45,561 bases of DNA from Mesaphorura yosii (GCA_009869945.1 WIXG01000507.1:1-45561), one strand, 5' to 3'. Shown: positions 31,046-43,041, counted from the first letter of the stretch. A program made the numbers and translations. The notes: a model not told the origin generated them from the sequence alone.

Positions 31046-31581
31046 TGTCACTGGAAGAGGCTGCTGGAGTGTCTTGTGGAATGCGAGGACTGAAGACAAA
31101 AGAGAACGCCAGTAGCAGTAGTTGCCCGATGCACGGTACGCACGGCGCAAACTTTGACACGACAATTTCCCCACCCAATCACCACAAAACTTATCACTGA
31201 TGCTTCCGTTCATTCAAAATTAATTATTTTTAATAAAGTTTGCAATTAAAATAGTCCAAGAACTGACTAATTAATTAAAAACTAAGGAGCTACACAACAG
31301 ATGACTGCCTGTGTAGATGCTTTGATTTGAAATGATTCTATGAGGTGGTTGTGGCTTTTAGCTGGAAATGCGGAATGCTTCAGGTCTAGTTTGTACTGGA
31401 ACTGGCCGCTTCATTGATTCGATGAAAGCCGAAAGAATAATCGAGGAAGCGAGAATTTGATCATGTTTCTTGGTCACGCCAGATATTATCAGTTTTATTA
31501 GCGCTTTTCTGAGCCAATCGCAGCGATTCAAATCATTCACGCAAGCATGAATGCATCAAATTGTAGCTGCAGCTGCGACCT
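31046..31581. other. intergenic, no gene seen
   Basis: Short frames on the minus strand at 31.0-31.5 kb have no supporting features. Confidence 0.4.
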
Positions 31582-32208
31582 TCAGGAAATTTGGCACTCG
31601 CGTTTAACTTTCTGACAAAGAACCTTGTACAGGGTCGTGGGTGCGGCACCAAGGAAGGTTCCCTCGTTATTCTGAACACGCATTGCTCCGGCGTACAAGG
31701 TCGAGCTGGTAGCGTTGAAAGCAAACTGGTCACTGCAACGCCAGAAATATTCAACCCCGGATGGGTAATTGTTGGCGTTAATCCAGTACGTCTCGACGGT
31801 GACCCCTGAAACAGTAGAAATTTCAAATAAAGAAGCGTAATCAAAAACAAGTAGCCACTCACCCAACTCAACGAGCTTATCCGACACGGCGACACGGGTC
31901 TCGGCATCAGGGAACTCTGCCATTGTCATGTCCAAATCTCTGCAATAAGCTCTTGCGTCTACCCACGTCAGCTAGATTAAGCAACATTAACGTTGAAGTT
32001 GAAATAATATGCCAATGTACAAGTAAAGTGTGCTTACAGAAGATAAGATTTCTGCGTAATATGTCTTATTTCCTCTGGTCAGTAGCTCAACCAAGAATTT
32101 AGGCTGGACGTCCCCAGAGATGTCGATGTCACTGATCGCAGAGGGCAGGCCCAGGCTCAATGACAAGAAAATGATCGTGACTACGAAGGGAAGTGCGGAA
32201 GTTCCCAT
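31582..32208 (-). CDS. secreted C-type-lectin-like protein, 167 aa, three exons
   Basis: Exons are 32208-32038, 31971-31863 and 31805-31582, joined in frame with GT..AG borders. The ATG gives a signal peptide (MGTSALPFVVTIIFLSLSLG, cleavage near PSA). The rest follows the C-type lectin fold: 'NKTYYAEILSSLTWVDARAY' with first Cys 'CRDLDMTMAEFPDAE', then 'ETYWINANNYPSGVEYFWRC', and a C-terminal Cys in 'KVLCQKVKREC'. The E-P-N or Q-P-D sugar-binding triplet is not visible, so carbohydrate binding is doubtful. The length suits a single-domain secreted lectin-like protein. Immune or matrix roles are common in the family, but none is shown here. Confidence 0.65.
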
Positions 32209-33069
32209 TGTAAATGAAATGATTGACGAAAAATCAATGAATCTTTGTCCTGTCGGAGAAACGAGAAAGTATGCTCAACCATTAAACGGTATCAAGCAAA
32301 GGCAACTGATTTCTTCAGCAAATCTAGCACGCGTTTATATTTGGACGTGTGACTCCCGAATGTAGGCCAGGTCTCTGATTCATTGGAATCCTGTTGCATG
32401 TTCAGACAAATTAAGTCCAAATACTCTCATCCTGAATCAGAATTCTAAACACGGCCTAATCCAACAGCTTAGAGTTCTTGGCCGAACTCAGACTGACACC
32501 GAAATCCATTCTGAATTTGAAAGCTAATCCTTCCTACTTTCTCATGGGCTTCATCGGACGGCTGTCATTTTGATTGATTGATCTCGAGTGCTACTTTGCA
32601 GTTTCAGTTTGCAGCCGGGGAAATAATCCAAGATTATCTGCCCGGAATTTACCGTCTGTGTGGGTTCCATGCGCCACGCGCGGGTTTTAGTTTAAGCTCG
32701 AGCTCAAGCTTGAGCCTGTCAATGTGGTTATGATTTATTGAATGATTAGATTTCGCCATTTCGCGTCGAAATTTCCTCCTAAATTCTGCAATGCTAAAGC
32801 TAAGGGATTAAATACTTAAGAACCTGCCATTTGCTTTGGTTTGATTCATGGATTTCGAAAGAATCAAGAGAGGTACATTTCTAAGCTTAGGTATAAAGTT
32901 GAAGTTCAAGTTGCGGGACGCGAGCACTGCGACAACTTCGGAGTTCTTCGGAGTAGCTTAATTTGTCAGTGTTTGGAATTTTTGTCAATTTTGTGAATGC
33001 GGAAGTTGATCAGATAACTTCGGCTACTTTGCTTCGTTTCTTTCACTGAATTTGTGCATTTCATCCAAA
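32209..33069. other. intergenic, between divergent genes
   Basis: Separates the lectin-like gene (minus) and the kelch gene (plus), so it should hold both promoters. No clear motif stands out. Confidence 0.4.
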
Positions 33070-35155
33070 ATGAAAATCTCCCGCGCCCGCGTCCTGCTTT
33101 TCAGCTTGGTCGCTGTTCTGGTGATTCTGACTCGAGTCGTGAGTGCGGACGATTGTTTTTACAACCCGTGCGTCTGGAAATTCAATCCGGTTGGGGAGTA
33201 CGTTTAATCGCATTTATCGCACAATTTGCATAATTTGCTCAAATTAATCTCGCGCAATTTCCCCGCACTGCTGCGTAGACATGCACCGTGTGGAACCGGC
33301 ACAGGCAAGGATTTGGTGCGAAGCGTTGACTGTAGCGACGGCAACACGATCCACATTTGCTGCACGCTGCCGTGTGAGTGAGCCGAGTCCATTCACTCTG
33401 TTTGCGCGAAATGCTCATTAACTTAACAACCCGGAACTGAAATTGGCAATTACAGATCGAGACGACATCCAGAAAAGCCGTCAGGTCGTGTTTCGGGCTG
33501 TTACGTGGACTGCTGACGTAATAAGTCGGAACTGCGCCCTCCGCGTGCTCTGCGAGCAAGCCTGTAAGGACGGGTTGGAAGGCTCAGAAGCCCGCTCCGA
33601 CTACCCGCAAGTCCTGCCTGACGATAGCCCGGCCAACAAGGATTACGTGCAGGCGTACAACAACGGAGAATCATTTTCGTGCTTCAAGGACACCAACAAT
33701 GGCGATCCCCACGCCTACGACGAACGTGCATGCGAGTACGACTGCCGGGCAAGGTATTCCGCGTGCGACGCTGACATGGCAGACTCCATTCGAATCAAGC
33801 TGTTTTACAAATTCGCGCGTGATATTCACAAGTTTGGCCTTTGGTCGTTCAGCGCGTTCTGGGTCGAGCGGGATAGGCTTGAAGAAGTCTACGAGGGGGT
33901 CAAGCTCAAGGTCAAAGAGGCGTTCCAGGAACTGCTTTACAGGATGGCCGACAGGCTGTGGATCGCTTTCCTCGACTGGCTCAGCCAGGCGCGGGCGTCG
34001 GGCTTGGAATCAGCCACTGCGACTGCTGATGAGCAATGGGACCTCTTCCTGGTCGCTTACAATGCAACGGATCCAGAACTCGTCGAGCGTGTGTACGAAG
34101 CTCTTAATTCCACGGAATTCTGGGAAAAGATCGCAACTCTAAACGAAACCCTGACAACCGTCGACTTCGACCACGACGATCCCTACATTGTGCTGGCTGA
34201 GGCGAGGCTTCCGTTGCCTTCTGACTCGCTCAGTGCGTTGTTTGATGGCGAAGACACCATTTACGTGCTGGGAGGCGAGACGTACGCGGGGGAGCCGTCC
34301 AACTTTGTGGTAAAGTACTCCATTTCAGACGGAACCGTGCAAGAAGTTGGATCTCTAGAGACCCGACGAGGCGGAGCGGTGATGGACACGCAGGGCAATG
34401 TGTTTTATTTTGGCGGAGTCCGTGGCGTGGATAGCGCTGCGAGCTACGAGTCCAACATCTGGAAATTCCCCGCAAACAACCCAGGCGATAAAGTGCTGAT
34501 TGGACAGCTGCCTGACAGCTGTGCTGACTTTTCGCTTGCGTTTGACGGGCACGAGTACGTTTACCTCTTTGGCGGCTCATGCACTGTGGCGGGAGGCGCT
34601 TTAAGTTGGCCGGTGTTTAAATTTTCGACTGTGACGTACACCGTGGAAAGAGTCGGACGGTTGCCCGTTGACAGCTCAGTTCGCGCGAGCGCCGCCGCGA
34701 CCGCCGACAGCGCGTACATTTTCGGAGGCTTTTCGACAACCGGTTCAGCCATTTTGCAGTACGGCTTCGGGGCCGAAAACGAAAATCAGGAACCGACTCG
34801 CCTCAACGTGAGCCTGCCGTACCCGCTTTCGGGGTCGTGTGCCGTCTGGACTGGCTCCGAAGTGTACGTGATTGGGGGAGCCGCCGCCGGTCCGCACCCG
34901 CCTTCGGTTGTGCGTTTCAACCCGGGCTACCCGGACCCGATTTCGAGCAATGTCGAAGTTGTCACGGTCGACAACTTCCCAACCGGACTAGCCTACTTGT
35001 CAGGTTCCTGTGTCTTTGTTCCTCGACCTGCCGGACTTGGTAGAATCTACATCTTTGGTGGTTATGTGAAGTCGAAAGGGTACACGTCAGAAATCAGATA
35101 TTTTGACGTAGAACAAGCAGCTGTACATGATAAGGAAAATAAGGATCAATGCTGA
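33070..35155 (+). CDS. secreted kelch protein with N-terminal Cys-rich and helical regions, 640 aa, three exons
   Basis: Exons are 33070-33197, 33279-33373 and 33456-35155; both splices keep frame. The ATG opens a signal peptide (MKISRARVLLFSLVAVLVIL, then TRVVSA). A Cys-rich region follows: 'DDCFYNPCVWKFNP', 'VDCSDGNTIHICCTLPY', 'CALRVLCEQACKDG', 'ACEYDCRARYSACD'. Next is a helical stretch (LEEVYEGVKLKVKEAFQELL). From about residue 240 a six-bladed kelch propeller is clear: 'TIYVLGGETYAG', 'VFYFGGVRG', 'YVYLFGGSCTVAGG', 'SAYIFGGFSTTG', 'EVYVIGGAAAG', 'RIYIFGGYVKSK'. There is no chitin-binding tail, unlike the kelch gene at 4957. AATAAA at 35228-35233. Likely extracellular; function unknown. 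Confidence 0.75.
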
Positions 35156-36472
35156 ATGAATCGCTGTCTTTGTTTTCATTTATTTTAAATGTACTATCCT
35201 TCACTGAATTCTAGACCATAAGTCTCAAATAAATTCAAACGCACAGAATAAACAAGTGACATGTCAATGCCGTCAAGTTAGTCCAACGAAACAAGGGATC
35301 GCATTGTGTTGATCGTTGTTGATCGTAATTCGCTTTGGCGGTGGCTGTTTTATAATTCGTTTGCATTCGGGTCACCGGAAGGGGAACTTTCCTTTTTCGC
35401 TCTCCACGTCCCACGTACAGCCGGGCCGCGCTGTGTTTGTGTGGTGCGAGGTAGTAAAAAGGCTGTGCAGAAGGAGGACGATGCTCATAAGCAAAAAGAA
35501 TTCAGCAGTGACTTCAAATTCCAGAATACTGACGTCCGCGACAGACGAATGCAGCTAATACCTCTATAATGATTCACAAGCAATTAAGACGGCACATAGC
35601 AGCGGAAAGGCAATCAATTGGTGATCAACTTTTGAATATGGAGAGCTAAAATTCCCTGGCGTGCGCGGCGGGTAATTTGCATAAAGCATTCTTAATGATG
35701 AGAATTCCCTGTAAAAAAAAAGCTCATTATTCAAAAAATTCTAGACACGCGACGACGCCAGCGAAAATACTCGTATGAACTTGAATTCCGGGTCGAAAGC
35801 TTCTGGGGTCCGACTTCAAAGTTCCCGCCGCCCACCCGCACAGTGCAGTGGACCAAAGTTTTCTGCCCCCGTGCGGCGAGACGAATACGAAAACAGATGG
35901 CTAATTACGCGATACGCTTTTGACGTTACGCGTTTAGCGAGTATTGACCACTGGAAATTCTTGGCGAGTGAATGAGCGTGGGAGGCCGAGACAAAAGTGC
36001 TGTACTGCAAATACGCAGAGGCAAGCAGAGGTAAACTTCCTGTGGGAACCGAATCGCACAATTAAACCACTGCTCTTTACTTTACTGATCTTATCTATTA
36101 ATCTTAATCAAGCGTCAAGTCAGCAGCCAAGCCAAGCGAAGCCAGCGGGCATGGAATGGCAATAAACAGTTTAACAGCTTCAATTTCCAGTTTTCGCCTT
36201 CCACGCAACGGTAGGCAACACGCAACAATTCGAGACAACGCCGACCTGCATGCATGCAAAATGCAATTTATTGCGTTCTGTTTACTTTTATTCGCTCGTT
36301 AACCGCTGTCTTCTGCGCTGCGACGAAAACAAATCCAAGCCAAAGAGTTTGTCAGCTCCTTGGCGTTGACGTCCAGTTTGAGTCTGAGTTTAAGTTCCTG
36401 TTTTTGGCCAAGTCGCCAATTCGTCTGTGCTAACAGGCCAATCATTCGTCGTTTGTTTATTCATCCTGCGCA
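35156..36472. other. intergenic
   Basis: No supported gene; short open frames at 35.3-36.1 kb have no introns, motifs or neighbours in frame. The right end is the P450 upstream region. Confidence 0.4.
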
Positions 36473-38164
36473 ATGATAACCGATTCGATCATGCTCTTCA
36501 CAGCGACGGCAGCGCTCCTCGCCGTGATTTACTTCCACTCGCAGCGTAAACCAAAAAATTTCCCGCCTGGTAAGAATACGAATCCACGCCTTGCCCGCTA
36601 AATTCAACTTCTCCCGCCAAAATCGCTCTAACACAGGCACTCGGACTTTTACCCCTTTTCAGGCCCCCTCGGGTTCCCGCTCCTCGGTCACCTACCCCTT
36701 CTCGGCCCGGAGCCTCACAAAACGGCCGCCGCCTGGGTTCCGAATTACGGGCCGATCGTCGGGCTGGACTTCGCGTCGTACCGCGCCGTCATCATCTCCG
36801 ACTACCGGCTCGCGAAGGAGGCGTTCGCCCACCCCGCGTTCGCTGGGCGGCCGCACTTCAGCCTGGCCTGCGAGCGTTCGGGCGGGGGCCGCGACGGAGA
36901 GCCGGCGGGCATCGTCTTCACACAGGGCCGAGCCTGGCGCGAGCAGCGGGGCTTCGCCCAGCGCCGCCTTCGCGAGCTGGCCGGAGGCGGTTTCGGCCGG
37001 GCCGGGCACGCGATTGCGATGGAGGCGGCCATCGCTCAGCAGGTCGACGAGCTCGTCGCGGAGCTTCGCGCCGACGCGCCCGCGCTGGTGAGTACGCACG
37101 CCCGCTTCAACGTCGCCGTCGTCAACACTCTCTGGGCGCTCATCGCCGGGCGGCCCTTCGCCCAGTGTGATCCCGAAGCTCAGCGCGTGACGCGGGTCTT
37201 CGTCGACGCCATGGCGGAGCACTCCATCTTTCTCATGCTCTCCATGTTCATGCCCTGGTTCGCGAACGCACTCCCCGGCTGGCTCACGGGGCGAGACGGG
37301 CTGGAGCGGATGTACAAGCCGATGCTCGCTTTTCTGCGGCCGCACATTGAAGCGCATTGGCGGGAACGGCCGCCACACCAGCAGTCTGAAACGGCTCCAC
37401 GAGACTTTATAGACGCCTACATCGACGAAATTCGGGCCACGACCGACCCCGCCTCGAGTTTCTACGCTGGAGGAGGCGAAGAAGGCGAAAGCGGACGCGG
37501 TGGGGGCAAAGCGGCGAATTCGCTGGCGACGACGTTGATGGACCTCTTCGCGGCCGGCACGGAGACGACGGCCACGACCCTCAGCTGGGTCTGCCTCCTC
37601 CTGGCGAGCTTCCCAGCCGTACAGGATAAGGTGGCGAACGAAATCGGGGTCGACGTCGGCGCTGACGCGCCTTCGCTGTCCGACCGCCCCCGGCTGCCGT
37701 ACACGGAGGCCGTCTTGCACGAAGTGATGCGGTTCCGGCCCGTCGGGCCCCTCGCCATGTTCCACGCCACGACAGCCCCCGTCAACTTTCACGGGTTCAA
37801 CCTCCCCCGCGGCACGATGGTCTTCATAAATGTGTACGAGGCGCACCACAACGCGGCACTTTGGGGCGACCCGGAAATCTTCCGCCCCGAACGCTGGTTG
37901 GACGCCAACGGTGCGTTCGTGCGCGGGCGAGAGGGCTTCCTCGCCTTCTCGACGGGGCGACGCGTCTGCCTCGGCGAGCAGCTTGCCCGCGATCAGCTGT
38001 TTCTCTTTACGACGGGGCTCGTGCGGGCTTTTCGAATCGAAGTCGACCCGAACGCCAAGGCGGCCCCGAGTTTGGAGCCGAAACTCGGCGGGACGACGCT
38101 CGGCCCGAAGCCGCACCGGCTTGTGTTCACGCTGAGGAGCTCCAGCGAGGAAAACAGATGCTAA
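36473..38164 (+). CDS. cytochrome P450, CYP2-clan type, 532 aa, two exons
   Basis: Exons are 36473-36569 and 36663-38164 (donor GTAAGA, acceptor TTTTCAG), restoring the Gly of the proline-rich hinge 'NFPPGPLGFPLLGHLP'. The N-terminal helix (MITDSIMLFTATAALLAVIY) anchors it in the ER. Hallmarks are present: I-helix 'LMDLFAAGTETTATTLSWV', K-helix E-x-x-R in 'LHEVMRFRP', 'FRPERW', and the heme loop 'FSTGRRVCLGEQLA' with its thiolate Cys. The length is normal or slightly long, with a Gly/Glu-rich insertion near residue 330. It catalyses NADPH-dependent mono-oxygenation of small lipophilic substrates; the substrate is not predictable. The coding part is GC-rich (much higher than the spacers), which produces a long antisense open frame. 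Confidence 0.9.
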
Positions 38165-38704
38165 ATTATTTACTTTGTGGTTAGCCGACAATTAGCAAAA
38201 CTGCAGCAGCTGATTAAGGTTAAATAGTAAATAGTTACTAGACTGGAACCGGCCCGTTGCGGTTTTGTGAATTACGATTTACGAATTTGGACGTGAATTT
38301 CCTACTTTGTCATTGTCCGTTGTTGCTGAACAGATGTGAATAAATCTTCGTTAGCTTTAACTAAGTACTTGTATAAGTTCACTGCGAATTGAGAATTGCT
38401 AATTTCGAGCCTCTGTATTAAAACTAAGCACAGCGGAGCAACAATGAGCAGTCGGCAATAAAATTCTCGCTCCTCATTGAGCTTATTCGCAATAAAACTG
38501 GTAATTAACAGCAACGGCTTGAGATTGAAGGTCGTCAGGACCTTCGCCTCAACTCGATTCGTACTCCTCCGTCGCATTTTGCAAGCTGCTTTCTTCATTT
38601 GTATAAGCTTACGATTTAATTTTCTTCTTTTTGAAAGTAGTTAATTAATTTGTGAAACACATAAATTAAGTGGACGATTAAGCTCCAGCTCCAAAAGCTC
38701 TAAA
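38165..38704. other. intergenic
   Basis: AT-rich; a 98-codon minus-strand frame here has no motif or support. Confidence 0.4.
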
Positions 38705-39506
38705 ATGGTCGTCGTTTCGCCAAGCCCACGTCGGATTCAAGAAATTCTTAACCACCTGGAAATCACGTAAGCTAATTATTATTGTAATTTGGCTGGAGAA
38801 CCCAACTTCGCCAAGCTTTTACTCAAGTCATGCTGTGCTGTGCTACGTTAACTCTGTTGCTGGAAATTAATTATCTGCATTGTCCGTTGGCAGATTCATG
38901 AATTGCCGGTTCATTTACTCCGACAGCGACGATCTGCCAGCTGCATCTCCAGTCAGCCATGGCCACGGCCATGCACCCGAAGATCATCAACACCAGCACG
39001 GCAATGGCAACAACGGGAGCTCACCGCCTCCAGCGGCTGCGCTGGCGCGCCGACGGAGCACGCTCGCTTCGATCCAGAAATGGGTGCATGACACGACCGC
39101 CGAAATCCTGAGCCATAATCCATTGGCCGAAGCAGCATCGACCTGCAGCAGGCGGCCACCGCCCTTCGTCGACTGCATCTTTCCTCCAGGCGCCGAGGAA
39201 GCCGTTGTCCGCCAGCAGATCGCTGCCTACGAGTCGGAGCGGGAGCACCAGCACCACCACGTGCATCTGAACTTCAACCACTGCATCTTCGTCCGCCGTG
39301 AATTTTCCTTGATCGAGGAGCTCATCCGCATGTTTAAGCGCCTGCTCGGCATCCGTTTCGAGGTCGACTTCGTGTCGGGCTCCGTGACGGTGGAGGACAA
39401 AAAGTGCAAGCTGAAGGACATTCCGTGGATCGTCGAGTTGGTCACTCAGCAGATCGAGGAAGATGCGCCTAAACACGCGAATGATCAAGACGAGCGACGG
39501 CAATAA
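38705..39506 (+). CDS. unrecognised protein, 224 aa, two exons, His-rich
   Basis: Exon 1 is 38705-38766 (MVVVSPSPRRIQEILNHLEI) and exon 2 is 38894-39506; the 127-base intron (GTAAGC..TTGGCAG) preserves frame. The chain has a His/Asn/Pro-rich linker (HGHGHAPEDHQHQHGNGNNG), a basic segment (ALARRRSTLASIQKWVHDTT) and a second His-rich patch (REHQHHHVHLNF). A more ordered C-terminal part reads 'CIFVRREFSLIEELIRMFKR', 'LLGIRFEVDFVSGSVTVEDK'. No signal peptide or membrane helix. I do not recognise a domain. The splice and the high-GC codon use argue that it is a real gene. Confidence 0.55.
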
Positions 39507-39940
39507 TTCTGCTGCTAATTAACGAAGATTCAGCTAAATTAAAGAGTCAAACATGTTTTAACCGAATTTGTACGCATTTAATCGGCTGGCGAGTATTTCA
39601 AGCTTATCTCTGTCGTTTCCAAGCATTTGTGCATTAGTTCGTGTCGCGCATCGCGTATCGCGTGGCTTTGCGTTATGAAATTAACTGCGGTGCAGCCAAT
39701 CAGAGCCGAACCAAGTCAAATCAGGCTCAATTCCTTCGTAACACGGACGATTGCTGTACCGCTTTCCTTTGGCATTTGCCACTCACCTCATTTTGGATTT
39801 CCATCTCGTCCAGTTCGGTCGATCGATTTAATTCAGTCTGCAGTCTGCAATTACAATTCTCGATTCTCGCTTTATCTGAGCCCGAGCCACTGAAAACCGA
39901 ATAATCAATCATCAGCTCCGTCCGTCCTACACCTACGCCC
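39507..39940. other. intergenic
   Basis: No gene is seen; it includes the upstream region of the next gene. Confidence 0.4.
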
Positions 39941-40862
39941 ATGAAACCAACTCCAGTCTCCAGCCGCACTCCAGCTTCCAGTTTCAGTCTCCAGCTTCTC
40001 GTCTTCGTCATGTCACTCTTGCTTCGTCGTCTCCACCGGGTTGAGCGCGCCTCCGCCAAATCAGTCACCCTTCAACGCCCGCCGCTCCCAGCAGCAGCTG
40101 CATCGGATTCCGGTTACGAGTCCGTCCGCCACGACTACCGAAACCACCGCCAGCCCGCCTCCGCAATTTACATAGATCGAGATTGGGTAAGTTTCTTTCT
40201 GCCTCCTGTTTTCTGTTTTTCTGGCTATCGACAATTCTAATTATTTATCAGCCAATTGCATGTGCACGCGAATTGAACTGATGAGCTTGTCTTTTTGTTC
40301 CGCCCCGCTCCAGGACGAAGACTCCGAAAAATCGTTCACCAGCGGGTACCCGTCGTCCGAGTACTCAACAAAGAGCTGGAGCTCCGGCGGCCCCGATTCT
40401 GATGTCGAAGTGGACAGCTTGAATTCAGTCCTCGGAGTCTTCGATTTTGGCGTGAACGTGAGCGCCGGACGTGCACTACAGCAGCAGCAGCAATTGCAAT
40501 CAGCGTCTGATCCTGAACCCGATTACACGGGCCGTAAGTCGGAGTACGTGCGCCGTATCAGCCACGGGGAGGACCTCGTCGAGTCGTACCTGGCGATGAC
40601 CGTCAAGCGGCAGAAGAATGGGGCCAAAATCAAACTGCCACCAGCGCCGATTTTCAACGACACTCCGCGCCAGCTGCAGCCGCTGATTGAAGACAACGCC
40701 TTGGACTCGGACATGAATGGGGAAGGAACTCCGCCTGCGCCTGCCTCCGTCACCGCCTCGCAGGGCACCGGATCCTCTCGCAGCCCCGCCGTCGTGAAGA
40801 AGAAGGCAAGAATCGTTCTCGTCGCCCGCCACAGCGGCAGCGCAGCCGCAGTCGACGTGTAG
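39941..40862 (+). CDS. unrecognised, largely disordered protein, 264 aa, two exons
   Basis: Exon 1 is 39941-40186 and exon 2 is 40314-40862, joined in phase 0 (GATTGG/GTAAGT..CTCCAG/GACGAA). The first in-frame ATG is used (MKPTPVSSRTPASS); an alternative is 40010 (MSLLLRRLHRVERASAKSVT), a more natural start. The middle is Ser/Tyr/Asp-rich ('DSGYESVRHDY', 'DEDSEKSFTSGYPSSEYSTK'), with a glutamine run (LQQQQQLQ) and a helical patch 'KSEYVRRISHGEDLVESYLA'. It ends in a basic tail. No domain recognised; disordered signalling or cytoskeletal adaptor proteins look like this, but that is not evidence of function. It converges on the enkurin gene, 250 bases away. Confidence 0.5.
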
Positions 40863-41110
40863 CCGAAGCAGAATTAATCTACGACTAACCTAAGCACTAA
40901 ATTATCCTTTTCTTGACTAATTACAATTAACTATACTGCTGTACTAACTAATTGTTTACCATTGCAAACTTTCACTTTCTTTCAACTTTCAATCAATTTT
41001 GGTGGGTTTTGTCGTACTTTGTAATTTGTCATGTAGCCATCTGGTTTTATTAAGTCAATCCGTACAGAATGGTAAGGGTTTACAGATTAATTATACTGAT
41101 AAGGCTACGC

Positions 41111-42127
41111 CTAAGCCATGTAAAAGGACTTGTCCGTGTTGGCGAGGAAGATGTGGTTATGGCGCTCCATCATCTGAATATCCTTCTCCAGCCCCTTCAG
41201 CTCCTGCTCCAGCTCCGCCTTCCGCTTAATGTTCCCCTGCGTGTCGATCTTCAGCGGCAGCGTCTGAAAGTCACGGAAAGTCGCCGCCCAGTGCGCCTTG
41301 AGTCCAGCGAGCAGCTCGGCGCGTTCGTCGTCCTCCAAATGGCGGCAGGCGGCCCGTGCGGTGGCGTTCTGCTCCTCCATCTTGCACTTCATCGCCTTCT
41401 CGGCGTCCACAAGCTCCTTGTTGCGCTGGACGAGGTACGCCGGGAGCTGGCCAAAATCCTCCTTGCACACGAAGCGACGAGGAAGCCCCGACCCGCACCA
41501 GTCGAAGCGGTGCCCGCACGGCTGGTCCACGATGAGGGCGGCGGGGACCCGCGCAGGCTGGCGGACGACTTGCAGGGCGTTGTCGCGGAGAAAGTCTTTG
41601 CAGCCACGGGGAATCACACCAAAGCCGCAGGCGGAGAGAGGGACGGGAGGCTTCTCGACCCCGCAGCAGAGGCGGGGGACTCGGTACTTCACTGGGGGCG
41701 GGAGCGTGCCGGTGTCCGGTTCGGATTCAGCATCAGCAGGCTCCGATCCACAAGTTACGTCTTTGGTGCTGCCTCCATTGTCACTCGTACATTCTTGGCT
41801 TTGCGTTTCTTCGGTCTGAGTCTGAACGGGTAGGGAAACGGCGCCAGTGCCAGCGCCTCCGATGCTGCTGCAGGGTCGAGGTCGAGGCGGCAGAACGGAG
41901 ATCGGGACTTGAGACTGCTTGCGGAGAAAGTTGTCTGGAGGGCACTGATGGTATCGTGGGAGCCCCATCGTCCGGTAGCACCCGTTCTTGTTGCGGGCGG
42001 ACTCCTGGCGGACGAAACACGAGTAGCGGGAGCGGTAGCGTGGCGGACGAGGAGCAGGCACTGCGTGGGTCTCGATGATGTTGTACACCGTCTCCCCGTG
42101 GTCAGTGTTCTTGAGGAATGTGAACAT
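41111..42127 (-). CDS. ENKUR: enkurin, 338 aa, single exon
   Basis: The ATG at 42127 is chosen because 'ETVYNIIETHAV..PRPPRY' is the conserved enkurin N terminus; the frame stays open upstream but without homology. Further conserved blocks follow in order: 'RTMGLPRYHQCPPDNFLRK', 'VEKPPVPLSACGFGVIPRGC' and 'KDFLRDNALQVV'. The C-terminal enkurin domain has 'EDFGQLPAYLVQRNKELVDA', 'DERAELLAGLKAHWAATFRD' and 'KAELEQELKGLEKDIQMMER'. Enkurin is a ciliary and flagellar microtubule inner protein, first described as a TRPC-channel and calmodulin adaptor in sperm. Here it is intronless and about 80 residues longer than the mammalian form, mostly in a disordered Ser/Gly/Gln-rich insertion. It lies tail-to-tail with the gene to its left. 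Confidence 0.85.
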   Translation of the reverse strand: MFTFLKNTDHGETVYNIIETHAVPAPRPPRYRSRYSCFVRQESARNKNGCYRTMGLPRYHQCPPDNFLRKQSQVPISVLPPRPRPCSSIGGAGTGAVSLPVQTQTEETQSQECTSDNGGSTKDVTCGSEPADAESEPDTGTLPPPVKYRVPRLCCGVEKPPVPLSACGFGVIPRGCKDFLRDNALQVVRQPARVPAALIVDQPCGHRFDWCGSGLPRRFVCKEDFGQLPAYLVQRNKELVDAEKAMKCKMEEQNATARAACRHLEDDERAELLAGLKAHWAATFRDFQTLPLKIDTQGNIKRKAELEQELKGLEKDIQMMERHNHIFLANTDKSFYMA

Positions 42128-43041
42128 CTTTGCGGTTTGGCGCTTTGCTTGGCAGTTAGCAGTAAGATTGGCTAATCCTGTTCCTTGCTTCGCCCTGTTC
42201 ACAATCAGACGATTCTGCGCACTGATAACAATGACAAAATAGTATGCACAAGTAATTAACTTACTTTTAATCGATTTTCTTCCCCCCCCACTTGAACGAC
42301 TCTAGGCTTCTCAGTCTTCCAGGTCTAGGAAATTCAGTTCGATCAAACTGGCTGACGATGGCTCCGACTTCCGATTTGTGGTTTGAGTTGAGTGAACTGC
42401 CCTTTTATCGATCTAAGATCGATTCAACGAATTCAGCGCGCCGCTACTGATTAAATTAATGAATATTGATTAGCTGCCCAAACTTTTGGTTTCCAAGGCC
42501 CAGCCGAGCTGATGGGATGATGGCTTGAATTATCCCCGCCTCGCCGAGCTCCGCTGTGGCTGACTAGTTAAAATTGAGCAGCAGCTAGCCGTTTAGAAAT
42601 TCTGTTTTTAGCGAAAAAGTGCGAAATTACCTAAATTTTCCATTTGCGAATTTAATCAATTAATCATTTAACTACTACGCTCACGCAAGCAGCAGCACAA
42701 TTAACCAACATTGACTATAATTAAAGCATGCATGCTTAAGCGGGCAGACACCAATTAAGACAAAGACTAGAGCTTACGAGCCCGCACACGAAATGAATTC
42801 TTTATCGTCTCTGCAGTCAGCCAATCAGGCAGAAGTTTCGGCCATTGAATTCATGGCACAATAAAATCGTCTTCGGCGTTATAAAACCACTTTCCGTACT
42901 TTAAAACTTTAAAATCCACTTTGGCTCTTCGGTTGGGGGTTGGACACTTTGACCAAAGCACTCAATCAAGTCAAAGTAAATGGCAGTAGATAGTAAGGCA
43001 TGGACTTAACCCCAAACCAGCCTCAACTCCCATAAGAGCCC
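42128..43041. other. intergenic, with an unassigned TATA box at 42880
   Basis: AT-rich. 'TATAAAAC' at about 42880-42887 lies about 160 bases upstream of the 43042 repeat. No gene start is seen just downstream. Confidence 0.35.

Noticed and set aside
30966..31213. Short minus-strand frames reading out of the hAT derivative
   Set aside because: They begin in unique sequence and run into the terminal repeat; no evidence of a gene.
35306..35569. 87-codon frame
   Set aside because: No signal peptide, domain, introns or consistent codon use; probably chance.
36692..38191. Minus-strand open frame of 499 codons
   Set aside because: Exact antisense of the P450; caused by high GC and few stops, with no domain.
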